A DNA stretch of 36,376 nucleotides from Clostridia bacterium (GTDB taxonomy: Bacteria > Bacillota > Clostridia > Oscillospirales > CAG-272), in the NCBI GenBank assembly GCA_017522795.1, contig JAFWXZ010000040.1:1-36376 (forward strand), given 5' to 3'. Both the position numbers and the translations under genes were made by a program. Below, in pieces: positions 1 to 6,438 of the stretch. Position 1 is the first letter of the stretch, and each line of letters opens with the position of its first letter. The notes under the pieces are model-generated. The model saw only the letters and a list, made by a program, of their open reading frames with translations, was not told the DNA's origin and did not search any database.

Positions 1-51
1 ACAGACCTAAAGACAATAGAAATTTGATGATTTTTGCGGAATTTGAGTGAA

Positions 52-168
52 GCAAAGTGTGGACTTTGCAAGCGAGAATTTTGCGAAAAGCACCGATTTA
101 TATGGCTTTAGGCGTGTTCGATTTGGGTTGCTGTTGGCTAAAATTGGGCGATAGGTGCTTTTTGCAAA
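52..168 (+). promoter_or_regulatory. Structured leader upstream of luxS
   Basis: Two nested signals are visible. A perfect 7-bp hairpin (GCAAAGT, loop GTGG, ACTTTGC) lies at 52-69. A 15-bp inverted repeat pairs 80-94 (TTTGCGAAAAGCACC) with 154-168 (GGTGCTTTTTGCAAA), allowing one G-U pair, across a 59-nt loop. The right arm ends four bases before the AAAAGG ribosome site (173-178) of luxS. This could be a 5' leader controlling luxS or a dispersed repeat. It does not match a SAM or SAH riboswitch that I recognise. Confidence 0.4.
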
Positions 169-186
169 TTTGAAAAGGTAAATTAT

Positions 187-660
187 ATGGAAAAAATCAA
201 CAAGATCGCCTCCTTCACCGTGGATCACGACCTGCTCACCGAGGGCATCTACGTGTCCCGCATTGACGGCGATATCACCACCTACGATCTTCGCACCCGT
301 ATTCCCAACGCAGGCGACTATATGGACAACCTGACTATGCACTCGGTGGAGCATATGTTTGCCACCTACGTCAGAGCGAGCAAAATTGCCGACCGTGTTA
401 TTTACTTCGGTCCTATGGGTTGCCAGACGGGATTTTATCTTCTCGTCCGTAATGCCGACAACGGCGAGGTGCTTTCTGTGGTAAAGGACGTGCTTCGCAG
501 GATCGTAAACCACTCGGGCGAGATGTTCGGCGCGGTGCGACGCGAGTGCGGAAATTATAAGAACCTTGACCTCTCCTGCGCAAAGCGCGAGTGCGAGAGA
601 TACCTCGCTATCCTCGAGGGCAAGGAGAACGACTTTATATATAAAGGAAGCAAAATATGA
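187..660 (+). CDS. luxS: S-ribosylhomocysteine lyase LuxS
   Basis: LuxS cleaves S-ribosylhomocysteine to homocysteine and 4,5-dihydroxy-2,3-pentanedione, the AI-2 precursor, in the cytoplasm. At 157 residues it is of normal family length. The zinc site is complete: H52, E55 and H56 in the HSVEH motif and C121 in the ECGN motif. The catalytic cysteine C79 lies in GCQTGFY. The start is supported by AAAAGG eight bases upstream. Its stop overlaps the mtnN start as ATGA, so the two activated-methyl-cycle enzymes are translationally coupled: MtnN makes the substrate of LuxS. Whether AI-2 is used as a signal here cannot be judged, since no receptor or transporter is in the window. Confidence 0.97.
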   Translation: MEKINKIASFTVDHDLLTEGIYVSRIDGDITTYDLRTRIPNAGDYMDNLTMHSVEHMFATYVRASKIADRVIYFGPMGCQTGFYLLVRNADNGEVLSVVKDVLRRIVNHSGEMFGAVRRECGNYKNLDLSCAKRECERYLAILEGKENDFIYKGSKI

Positions 661-1352
661 AAATAGATATTGGAATTATCGGTGCGATGCAGCCCGAGGT
701 GGAGGCGATAATTGCCGCCCTCGCCGACCGCCAGAGTGAAATCGTCAGCGGCATCACCTTCCATACGGGTGTTATCGCAGGCAAGCTGGTTGCCGTTGCC
801 AAGTGCGGTATCGGCAAGGTCTTTGCCGCCCTCTGCGCCCAGACTATGATCTTGAAATATTCTCCCGACCTGCTTGTGAACACGGGCGTGGGCGGTGCTA
901 TCGGCGGCGGACTTCGCTGCGGTGATGTGGTAATTGCCGACCGCCTTTGCCAGCACGATATGGACACCTCTGCTATCGGCGATCCCAAGGGACTTGTGTC
1001 GGGCATCAATATGATCTACTTTGAGGCGGACAGCCGCGCGCGCGAGCTTCTGCTCCGCGAGGGTATCTCCCTCGGACTTTCGGTAAAGAGCGGAACCGTC
1101 GCCACAGGCGACAGGTTTATTGCCGACGCTAACGATAAGCAGAGAATTGCCACCGACTTCTCGGCAACCGTCTGCGAGATGGAGGGCTGCGCTATCGCCC
1201 AGACCGCCTTTGTGAACGGAACGCCCTTTGCGGTCGTCCGCGCCATCTCCGACTCTGCCGACGGCGAGGCAACTATGGACTATCCCACCTTCCTCTCTCT
1301 CGCCGCCGCCAATTCTACAAAGCTGACCTTGGCGCTGATAAAAGCCCTTTAA
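657..1352 (+). CDS. mtnN: 5'-methylthioadenosine/S-adenosylhomocysteine nucleosidase
   Basis: The enzyme hydrolyses the glycosidic bond of SAH and 5'-methylthioadenosine, releasing adenine and S-ribosylhomocysteine or methylthioribose. The 231-residue protein fits the family. Visible landmarks are the N-terminal IGAMQPE segment with E14, the glycine-rich NTGVGGAI stretch near 75-82, the EMEG ribose-binding motif (174-177) and the SDSAD motif with catalytic D199. It overlaps luxS by four bases (ATGA), and the luxS 3' end supplies AAGGAAG as ribosome site. A terminator follows 30 bases after the stop, so luxS-mtnN appears to be a two-gene transcription unit. Confidence 0.95.
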   Translation: MKIDIGIIGAMQPEVEAIIAALADRQSEIVSGITFHTGVIAGKLVAVAKCGIGKVFAALCAQTMILKYSPDLLVNTGVGGAIGGGLRCGDVVIADRLCQHDMDTSAIGDPKGLVSGINMIYFEADSRARELLLREGISLGLSVKSGTVATGDRFIADANDKQRIATDFSATVCEMEGCAIAQTAFVNGTPFAVVRAISDSADGEATMDYPTFLSLAAANSTKLTLALIKAL

Positions 1353-1382
1353 TAAGCCCACATAAAAGAAAAAATATAAGTG

Positions 1383-1413
1383 AAAAAAGCAGCCTTATCA
1401 GGTTGCTTTTTTT
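1383..1413 (+). terminator. Intrinsic terminator after luxS-mtnN
   Basis: The stem AGCAGCC (1388-1394) pairs with GGTTGCT (1401-1407) with one G-U pair around a TTATCA loop. It is flanked by an A-run and followed by seven T residues (1407-1413). Confidence 0.9.
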
Positions 1414-1513
1414 GATGTAAAACGGAAACCGCGCCAAGTATGCGTGGTTCAAAAGAGGCTCTGCCGATGAACAGAAAGTAAATAAAAAGCAAGGTCAGAA
1501 TATTTTTGTGTCA

Positions 1514-1741
1514 AAGGCTCCCTTGTGTAAAGGTAGCGAAGCGGCGTTTTGGTAGTGAATTGCGTTAATAACGCAAGAGCCAAAACGTGACCGAGCCGCA
1601 GCGAGAGCTGTCGAGCGAATGCGAGACTGAGGGATTGTAAAATGCTACGGAAATAACAAAAAAGGGAAAGGGGGAGTGAGCAAGCAATCCCACCGTCATT
1701 TTCTTGCGAAAAAGCCACCTCCCTTTACACAAGGGAGGCTT
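1514..1741. repeat. MITE-like element with 20-bp terminal inverted repeats
   Basis: The left arm 1514-1533 (AAGGCTCCCTTGTGTAAAGG) and the right arm 1722-1741 are inverted copies matching 19 of 20 positions. The interior has a hairpin (TTGCGTT, AAT, AACGCAA, about 1560-1576). It also has the core AACGTGACCGAGCC followed by CAGCGAGA (1584-1606), which recurs in inverse orientation at 32397-32419. No protein is encoded. The arrangement suggests a non-autonomous mobile or palindromic intergenic repeat; no transposase is present in the window. Confidence 0.7.
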
Positions 1742-1936
1742 ATGGTGAAACACGTTTTCGGTTAGCAAGTGGCAATTGTATGTCTGGCAGGCTTAGTCAA
1801 AACGCACCCCGATGTCACCGATAGCTGTTAGGGCTATGCCCGAAAATGAAATATCTCCTTTTTTACGAGGAGATCTTTATTGATAAATATAGGCAAAAAC
1901 TATAACAAAACAAACATTCATCATCAAAAATGCATA
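1742..1936. other. Intergenic stretch without a gene
   Basis: I see no coding sequence here. Two short hairpins stand out: ATAGC/GCTAT near 1822-1838, and ATCTCCT/AGGAGAT near 1853-1875. The latter masks an AGGAG on one strand, but no plausible start codon follows it closely. Confidence 0.4.
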
Positions 1937-1967
1937 TAAAAAGCGGACTTTTCAGTCCGCTTTTTTT
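1937..1967. terminator. Bidirectional intrinsic terminator
   Basis: The stem GCGGACT (1943-1949) pairs with AGTCCGC (1954-1960). It has an A-run on the left and seven T on the right, so it can end transcripts on either strand. It most likely serves the two small membrane-protein genes read on the minus strand. Confidence 0.85.
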
Positions 1968-2046
1968 GTATTTAAACAGAGTCATCACATCCGCACAGCA
2001 CCGCTGGATGAGATAAAATTCCAAGGTGAATCAGGTACAGTCGCTT

Positions 2047-2358
2047 TTATTTAAAGACCGCCTTTAATACGTTCTCTAACATCTCCTTATCAAACCAGGT
2101 CATATATTCGGGGAAGAATGCTGCAACGACCTGTTGACCTATAAGGGAAGCAACACCAAGAATTCCCCATCTGACCATCTCCTCTGTTGTGGATGAAACC
2201 AAAAATCCCCAGCCAACAGCTACTATGCAAAGTCCGTTGAAAATCGCAAAGGGAAGGGCTTCAGGCGACAGAATATTTTGTGTAAATGCAAGAACAAAGT
2301 AGACAAATGCGATGATAAGTAGGGGTATTCCTATAGCAAATCTGAAAAAGTTTTTCAT
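2047..2358 (-). CDS. Small three-helix membrane protein, unknown
   Basis: I do not recognise this 103-residue protein. It has three likely membrane segments (about 5-26, 36-54 and 64-82), a short acidic linker (SSTTEEM) between the second and third, and an amphipathic tail ending in KAVFK. The start is supported by AGGAG seven bases upstream. It follows another small membrane-protein gene by 47 bp on the same strand, and both appear to be driven by the promoter at 2785-2813 with the terminator at 1937-1967. The pair sits in an AT-rich stretch that looks accessory. Confidence 0.65.
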   Translation of the reverse strand: MKNFFRFAIGIPLLIIAFVYFVLAFTQNILSPEALPFAIFNGLCIVAVGWGFLVSSTTEEMVRWGILGVASLIGQQVVAAFFPEYMTWFDKEMLENVLKAVFK

Positions 2359-2405
2359 TTCAATCTCCTAATAATCTGTAAAAGTCGGTTTTTGGTCGTA
2401 AAATG

Positions 2406-2705
2406 CTATTTATTTGCCTTAAATTTCTTTGAGAGCGCATGGCAAAATACTATTATCAGCAGTAAAGCTAAAAGACAAAATATAATATTTGCAGTAGATT
2501 CCATACTGAGGCCTAATATATCGTAAAGTAATACGGCAATACCAAGGAAAATCAGATAGAAAATATCTTCGGGGAATGCCGCGATGTAAAGTCCGCCAAG
2601 CGTCAGTATAAGTCCGATCGTCGTTTCCTCCATAAAAAGAAAATATCCGCCGACAAGAGCGGCAATAATACCCAACACAGACGATATTCTAAGAAAAACC
2701 TTCAT
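2406..2705 (-). CDS. Small four-helix membrane protein, unknown
   Basis: This is an unrecognised 99-residue hydrophobic protein with about four membrane segments (7-25, 28-44, 48-66 and 71-90) and a basic C-terminus (SKKFKANK). A GAGG ribosome site lies nine bases before the ATG. It is the first gene of a two-gene unit. Its promoter carries two copies of a 19-bp palindrome, one across the -35 box and one downstream of the -10 box, so expression is probably repressed in the ground state. It shares no clear similarity with the next gene beyond size and hydrophobicity. Confidence 0.65.
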   Translation of the reverse strand: MKVFLRISSVLGIIAALVGGYFLFMEETTIGLILTLGGLYIAAFPEDIFYLIFLGIAVLLYDILGLSMESTANIIFCLLALLLIIVFCHALSKKFKANK

Positions 2706-2750
2706 AAAAACATCCTCTTTTTTTATAAGTTTGATTGCTTTTTATTGATT

Positions 2751-2818
2751 TTGTCCTATCATAAGACAAAAACTTGGTGAAATTAGTATATCATATAATT
2801 TGTCCTATGTCAAGACAT
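2751..2818 (-). promoter_or_regulatory. Promoter with paired 19-bp operators
   Basis: On the minus strand TTGACA (2808-2813) and TATACT (2785-2790) are separated by 17 bp. Operator-like palindromes TTGTCCTAT-N-ATAAGACAA (2751-2769) and TTGTCCTATGTCAAGACAT (2800-2818) share 15 of 19 positions; one covers the -35 box and the other lies just after the expected start site. This is the layout of a repressed promoter. The repressor is unknown; the XRE gene at 3184 is the nearest candidate. Confidence 0.7.
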
Positions 2819-2837
2819 TTTTAGACAAATAATGTAG

Positions 2838-2860
2838 TAAACACCGAAAGGGTGTTTTTT
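2838..2860 (+). terminator. Terminator-like hairpin
   Basis: AACACC (2840-2845) pairs with GGTGTT (2851-2856), followed by T residues to 2860. No plus-strand gene ends here, so it may end an upstream antisense or leader transcript, or insulate the XRE region. Confidence 0.55.
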
Positions 2861-2936
2861 ATAAAGTCGGTCGGTTGCTTTTTGCGACTCGATTTGATAT
2901 GCCTTATCAATAGTAGGGGTGATATCGTACAATTTT

Positions 2937-3125
2937 GTGTGGATCCGTGGCAAAAGGGTACATATTTGTGGCGATAGAATACACTTTAGTGGGAAAAAAT
3001 CGCGTTTTTATGGCGATAGATTACACCTCCGTGGGCGATTGGTGTGTTTACGTGGAAAAAGGGGATACTTTCGCGGCAAAAAACATAATTTTGTGGGAAA
3101 TATATTGCTTTATATGGGATTGGCG
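2937..3125 (+). repeat. Nine-unit degenerate 21-bp tandem repeat
   Basis: Nine contiguous 21-bp units run without an indel. Units such as GTACATATTTGTGGCGATAGA and ATACACTTTAGTGGGAAAAAA share bases 13-14 (GG) in every copy. Read in the frame of an open stretch from 2919 (GTG) to 3200, each unit gives a heptapeptide of pattern x-h-f-x-G-[K/D]-[R/K], for example VHICGDR, IHFSGKK and GYFRGKK. The GTG at 2919 has no well-spaced ribosome site, and the frame runs into the XRE gene. Whether it is translated or is a DNA/RNA repeat is open. Confidence 0.6.
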
Positions 3126-3183
3126 GTAATTTGCTTCAAAACCAAGGAAAATGACCGATCTGATGAAATGATTGGAGAACAAT

Positions 3184-3441
3184 ATGGCACGCATAATTGA
3201 CAGTGAAAACACGAATATAGTGGGAAAAAATATCAGAGCGCTTCGCAGAAAGAGAAAAATGACACAGCAGGCGCTGTCGAACAAGCTGGAGCTGCTCGGT
3301 GTCTATGTGTGTCGCGGCTCGGTTTCGCGAATTGAGTACGGAGTGCGCACGGTCACCGATATTGAGCTGCTTGCGATCGCCCACGTACTCGAGGTTTCTG
3401 TGAATGATCTTTTCGCAGGAAATGAAAATTATTTTGATTAA
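3184..3441 (+). CDS. Small XRE-family helix-turn-helix regulator
   Basis: This 85-residue protein is almost entirely a Cro/C1-type DNA-binding domain. It has IRALRRKRKMTQQAL at the first helices, a recognition region with RGSVSRIEYG, and the closing pattern IELLAIAHVLEVSVNDLF that is usual for XRE proteins. I chose the ATG at 3184 because GGAG lies six bases upstream; an in-frame TTG twelve bases earlier has no such site. It has no effector domain, so it probably acts as a dimeric repressor. It may control itself or the neighbouring promoter at 2785-2813; this is inferred from proximity only. A strong terminator follows. Confidence 0.88.
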   Translation: MARIIDSENTNIVGKNIRALRRKRKMTQQALSNKLELLGVYVCRGSVSRIEYGVRTVTDIELLAIAHVLEVSVNDLFAGNENYFD

Positions 3442-3467
3442 TGAAGCGAACAGTATATAACGATTTT

Positions 3468-3494
3468 AAAAAGGATGCCTAAGCATCCTTTTTT
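3468..3494 (+). terminator. Intrinsic terminator after the XRE gene
   Basis: GGATGC (3473-3478), loop CTAA and GCATCC (3483-3488) are flanked by five A and followed by six T. Confidence 0.9.
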
Positions 3495-3630
3495 AATTTT
3501 CTGAAGTAGGGTTATAAACCTGTAAAAAGAGAGAAATTTGATAGATGTATTAAAGTAGAAAATATCAAAAAATTGATCGAGAAATAATGATGATATGACA
3601 GAACACAACATAAAAAACTAACCTATAAAA

Positions 3631-3887
3631 ATGGATAAATTAACGAAAAAACAGTGGGGTGTGAAACTTAAAAAAGCAGCTATAAAATCACTCAAAATGA
3701 CGGACGAAATAAGCAAAAAAAACACACGGCTATTCCACTAATTTACCGTCAAAACGGAAAGCCTGTTGTGCCGAAAAACAGGTCGTTTTGGGGTGCTTAT
3801 TTTAATAAAAAAACGGGTAGTAAGACAGTAAAAAGAGTTGTAATTTCAGAGGATATTTTTTCTCTGATCGAGAAACAAATTCGGTAG
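3631..3887 (+). pseudogene. Short gene split by a frame change at an A8 run
   Basis: An open frame from ATG 3631 encodes a Lys-rich N-terminus (MDKLTKKQWGVKLKKAAIKS...) and stops at 3739-3741. The -1 frame, entered at the eight-A run 3715-3722, continues as protein-like sequence (AIPLIYRQNGKPVVPK, WGAYFNKKTGSKTVKRVVI, EDIFSLIEKQIR) to a TAG at 3885-3887. The join gives about 85 residues. The run contains A-AAA-AAC, a known -1 slippery heptamer, so this may be a decayed gene, a sequencing indel or programmed frameshifting. There is no clear ribosome site before 3631. The family is not recognised. Confidence 0.45.
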
Positions 3888-4728
3888 ACCGATTGAACTG
3901 AAAAAGCCATTAAAATCATCTTAAAATCGCCCGAAAACAGGGCAAAAAAGGCTGAAAAATGGCATAAAAAAGGCTGAAAATCGCCCCCAAATAGCCGATT
4001 TTGCCCTAAAAAACGGGGATTTTTGCTAATTTTGCGTAAACTATTGTTTACGTAATCCTAAAAATGAGATTTTTTCAAAAAATCAAGAAAAAAACGAAAA
4101 TTTTGAGTGAAATTAAGCAAAAATCGGCTGAAATTTCAAAAAAATCGAGAAAATTTCAGAAAAATTCAAATTTGAAAAGGATTTTGAGCCAATTTTTTGA
4201 TTTCAAAACAACTTTTTTACAAAAAAATAAGCCTTTTTCAAACTTTTAAAAGGGAGATTTTAGCCGCAAATTTGCTCCATTTTTAAAAATTACTACTTTT
4301 TTTCTTAGTGTTCTGACGTTGACAAGTGGCGCTTTGCCGCAGGGAAGGGCGCTTCCGAGGTTGGTTCCGTTTGCTATTTTGGGCTGCTTTTTCTGTTGGA
4401 GCAGATGCCCTTTTTTAGTCTTTTTCGACCTGAATAAAACCTGCTTTTTTTACCGCCATAATCAGTTCAAATCCCGTTTTGTTTTAGCGTGTTTTTCAAC
4501 TTGTTTTTTTATGTTTTTCACCCTTGTTTTTTGCCTGAATTTTGGACTTGCTTTGCCACGGCTTCTCCCCGTTATTTTCTTTTGCGTCTCTCGCGGGTTT
4601 TACTGTTTTTTTCTCTTTCTTGGATCTCTGGTTTTCTGACCGCTTGCCATCTGATTATACATCAAATTTTTGCTATTTTCCTGTTCCTTACTTTGACGAA
4701 TGCTTTTGTATTCCGGCTCAAAATCTCA
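3888..4728. other. AT-rich intergenic region with simple repeats, no supported gene
   Basis: The left part is A-rich and includes the 15-mer AAAAAAGGCTGAAAA twice (3944-3958 and 3966-3980, 22-nt spacing) and a 7-bp inverted repeat CGTAAAC/GTTTACG (4035-4052). From about 4285 the strand bias flips to T-rich. Open frames there translate to Phe/Cys-rich strings on the plus strand, or to broken Lys-rich pieces on the minus strand (for example TGFELIMAVKKAGFIQVEKD near 4430-4490). These pieces suggest decayed minus-strand coding sequence, but no intact frame has a start and ribosome site. Confidence 0.4.
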
Positions 4729-4759
4729 CAAAAAAAGAGGCGGTTTTCTCCGCCTCTTT
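4729..4759 (-). terminator. Terminator of the MFS gene
   Basis: The 10-bp perfect stem AAAGAGGCGG (4734-4743) / CCGCCTCTTT (4750-4759) is preceded by a run of A, which is a U tract when read on the minus strand. Confidence 0.88.
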
Positions 4760-4828
4760 GAAAGCTTTTTTTAGTCTTTTCTATTTGTTTTTCAAGTAGA
4801 TTTCAGCTCGGTATTATTCTAATGTATT

Positions 4829-6073
4829 CTAATGCGATAGCACGAATTCCTTTACTCTCTTATGCAGGCACATCCAGATCATAGGCGCAAAGCAGATCAC
4901 CGCGCCCACCGAGAAGATGATATAAAGAGGGAACATGTCGCCGAGCAGTCCATATATCACTGCCGACAGCGCCGAGCCGCCTACCGATGCCGCCTGGAAA
5001 AAGCCGAGAATTCCGCTTCGGTTTTCCTCGGGCAGAGCAAGCATCAGCGATGCGTTGAACACAGTATTGCCCGCGGTGTTCAGTAAGGATGAAAGGAACG
5101 CTAGCACGCAGGTGAGAATGAAATTTTCGGAAATATACGCCGCTACAAGCGTTATCTCGGATAGAATAAAGCCGCCTGCCATAATGAAATATCTTGCCCT
5201 CGGGCTGAATTTTATCGCTCCCAGTAGCAAAACGCAGATAAGCGACCCTGCGGTCTGTATCGACATCAGATAGCCGTACATATCAACGGTAAATTCCTTC
5301 TCCATACAGAATGGAAGCATCAGCGTAAAGGGACCCGCCGCAAGAAGATTAATTATCAGCGCGCAGGGTACGAAGATTTTAAGACAGGGATCGGAGAATA
5401 TGCTTAAAATCGCATTTTTCATATCATGGAGAGTGCCCTTGACGGTGATCTTTGTACCCTGGCGGACGGTTTTCGGCACGCTTATCAGCATTTCGCTGAA
5501 TGCCGAGTACAGATTGCTGATGCCGTTTATTATCACGATAAGCGGCACGCCGAGGAGGGCTACCATCACTCCGCTAAGCGAATTGCCCACAAGGTTTATC
5601 ATCGAGCTGCCGCCCGAGACCAGAGATTGACCGCGAACCATATCGTCGCGGGGAATAATATCCAGCATTACTGTATTGAGCGCAGGAGAGTAGAACACAC
5701 CGCAAAACGCCGCAAGGAATGCCGCTACCAGCACTATAGGCACGCTGAGCCTTTCCACATAGGCGAGAACACCCACCGTCAGCATAATAACACCCTGAAA
5801 AAGATCTATCAGCACCAGCACCCACTTGCGATTCAGCTTATCCACGATGCTGCCGCTGAAGGGGGAGAGAAACATCGTGACGAACAGGGATATAGACGTC
5901 ATCACACCCATAAGGCTGTTGGAGCCTGTGGTCTGATATACCCAGAAGCCGATGGCAACGCTATACATAAGGTCGCCGATAAGGCTTACGCCGCCACCCT
6001 GCAGAAGTATAACGAAGTCCTTGTTCAGTAGTTTCTTTTTTTTATTGACCGTTGTTTGCTCAGTCATAAGCAT
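4829..6073 (-). CDS. MFS drug/macrolide-type efflux transporter
   Basis: This 414-residue polytopic protein has about twelve membrane segments and belongs to the major facilitator superfamily, in the MFS_3-like group that includes macrolide exporters. The N-terminal region contains LLQGGGVSLIGDLMYSVAI, and a signature-like loop SGSIVDKLNRKWVL (about 74-87) lies between helices 2 and 3. The ATG at 6073 follows GAGGAG by five bases; a second ATG two codons later is also possible. The gene is monocistronic, with its own promoter (6103-6132) and terminator. The substrate cannot be read from sequence. Confidence 0.85.
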   Translation of the reverse strand: MLMTEQTTVNKKKKLLNKDFVILLQGGGVSLIGDLMYSVAIGFWVYQTTGSNSLMGVMTSISLFVTMFLSPFSGSIVDKLNRKWVLVLIDLFQGVIMLTVGVLAYVERLSVPIVLVAAFLAAFCGVFYSPALNTVMLDIIPRDDMVRGQSLVSGGSSMINLVGNSLSGVMVALLGVPLIVIINGISNLYSAFSEMLISVPKTVRQGTKITVKGTLHDMKNAILSIFSDPCLKIFVPCALIINLLAAGPFTLMLPFCMEKEFTVDMYGYLMSIQTAGSLICVLLLGAIKFSPRARYFIMAGGFILSEITLVAAYISENFILTCVLAFLSSLLNTAGNTVFNASLMLALPEENRSGILGFFQAASVGGSALSAVIYGLLGDMFPLYIIFSVGAVICFAPMIWMCLHKRVKEFVLSH

Positions 6074-6102
6074 AAAAGCTCCTCTTTATGATTTATGATC
6101 TA

Positions 6103-6132
6103 ATTATATCATATCCTTCTGCCCTATGTCAA
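6103..6132 (-). promoter_or_regulatory. Promoter of the MFS gene
   Basis: TTGACA (6127-6132) and TATAAT (6103-6108) are spaced 18 bp apart on the minus strand. The sequence across the -35 box (6119-6137) matches the operator at 2800-2818 in 14 of 19 positions. Confidence 0.85.
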
Positions 6133-6161
6133 CATATTTTAGCTTTCAAATAGGAAAAATG

Positions 6162-6178
6162 TGCAACTGTCGGTTGCA
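6162..6178. terminator. Hairpin between helicase and MFS genes
   Basis: TGCAAC (6162-6167) and GTTGCA (6173-6178) form a stem. Both sides carry short T runs in the outgoing direction, so it may end the helicase transcript before the MFS promoter. Confidence 0.45.
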
Positions 6179-6219
6179 AATTTTTGTTTTTTGTGTATTT
6201 ATTTGTTTATTTTCCCTCT

Positions 6220-6438
6220 TCCGACCAGAACCGATCCAGCTCCTCGCGCAGAGCTCTTGCCGTGCCGATGAACTTGACTCCTTCCCATCAGCCTTCCCCA
6301 GCGAAGCGTGTTGGGGAAGGGGGACCGCCTTGGGCGGTGGATGAGGTTGCTCTGGGAACTATTTATTATCTCCATCCGACCAGAACCGATCCAGCTCCTC
6401 GCGCAGAGCTCTTGCCGTGCCGATGAACTTGACTCCTT
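6220..6438. repeat. 64-bp direct repeat flanking an inserted palindromic element
   Basis: Positions 6220-6283 and 6375-6438 are identical over 64 bp and encode the helicase C-terminus (…GTARALREELDRFWS…). Between them lie 91 bp that contain an interspersed repeat (6288-6346) with CCTTCCCC/GGGGAAGG and ACCGCC/GGCGGT hairpins and GGATGAGG at the edge. A member of the same family lies at 33955-34004. The distal copy would give the ending FWSEEGK, and the present gene ends FWSDGDNK. Confidence 0.85.

Noticed and set aside
7-1361. Long minus-strand open frames opposite luxS and mtnN
   Set aside because: They are antisense to two genes with intact catalytic motifs and start signals, and their translations look like no protein family.
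2937-3125. CRISPR array
   Set aside because: Units are contiguous 21-mers without spacers, and no cas gene is in the window.
2919-3200. 93-codon frame through the 21-bp repeats called as a gene
   Set aside because: It starts at GTG without a well-spaced ribosome site and runs into the XRE gene. I record the repeat instead and leave translation open.
4640-4670. Minus-strand ATG after a TATAAT-like box (short frame MASGQKTRDPRKRKKQ)
   Set aside because: It has only 16 codons, no ribosome site and no -35 box; more likely debris of a decayed Lys-rich gene.
4319-4799. Overlapping plus-strand frames rich in Phe, Leu and Cys
   Set aside because: They follow from T-rich sequence; they have no ribosome site, and three frames are open at once with similar composition.
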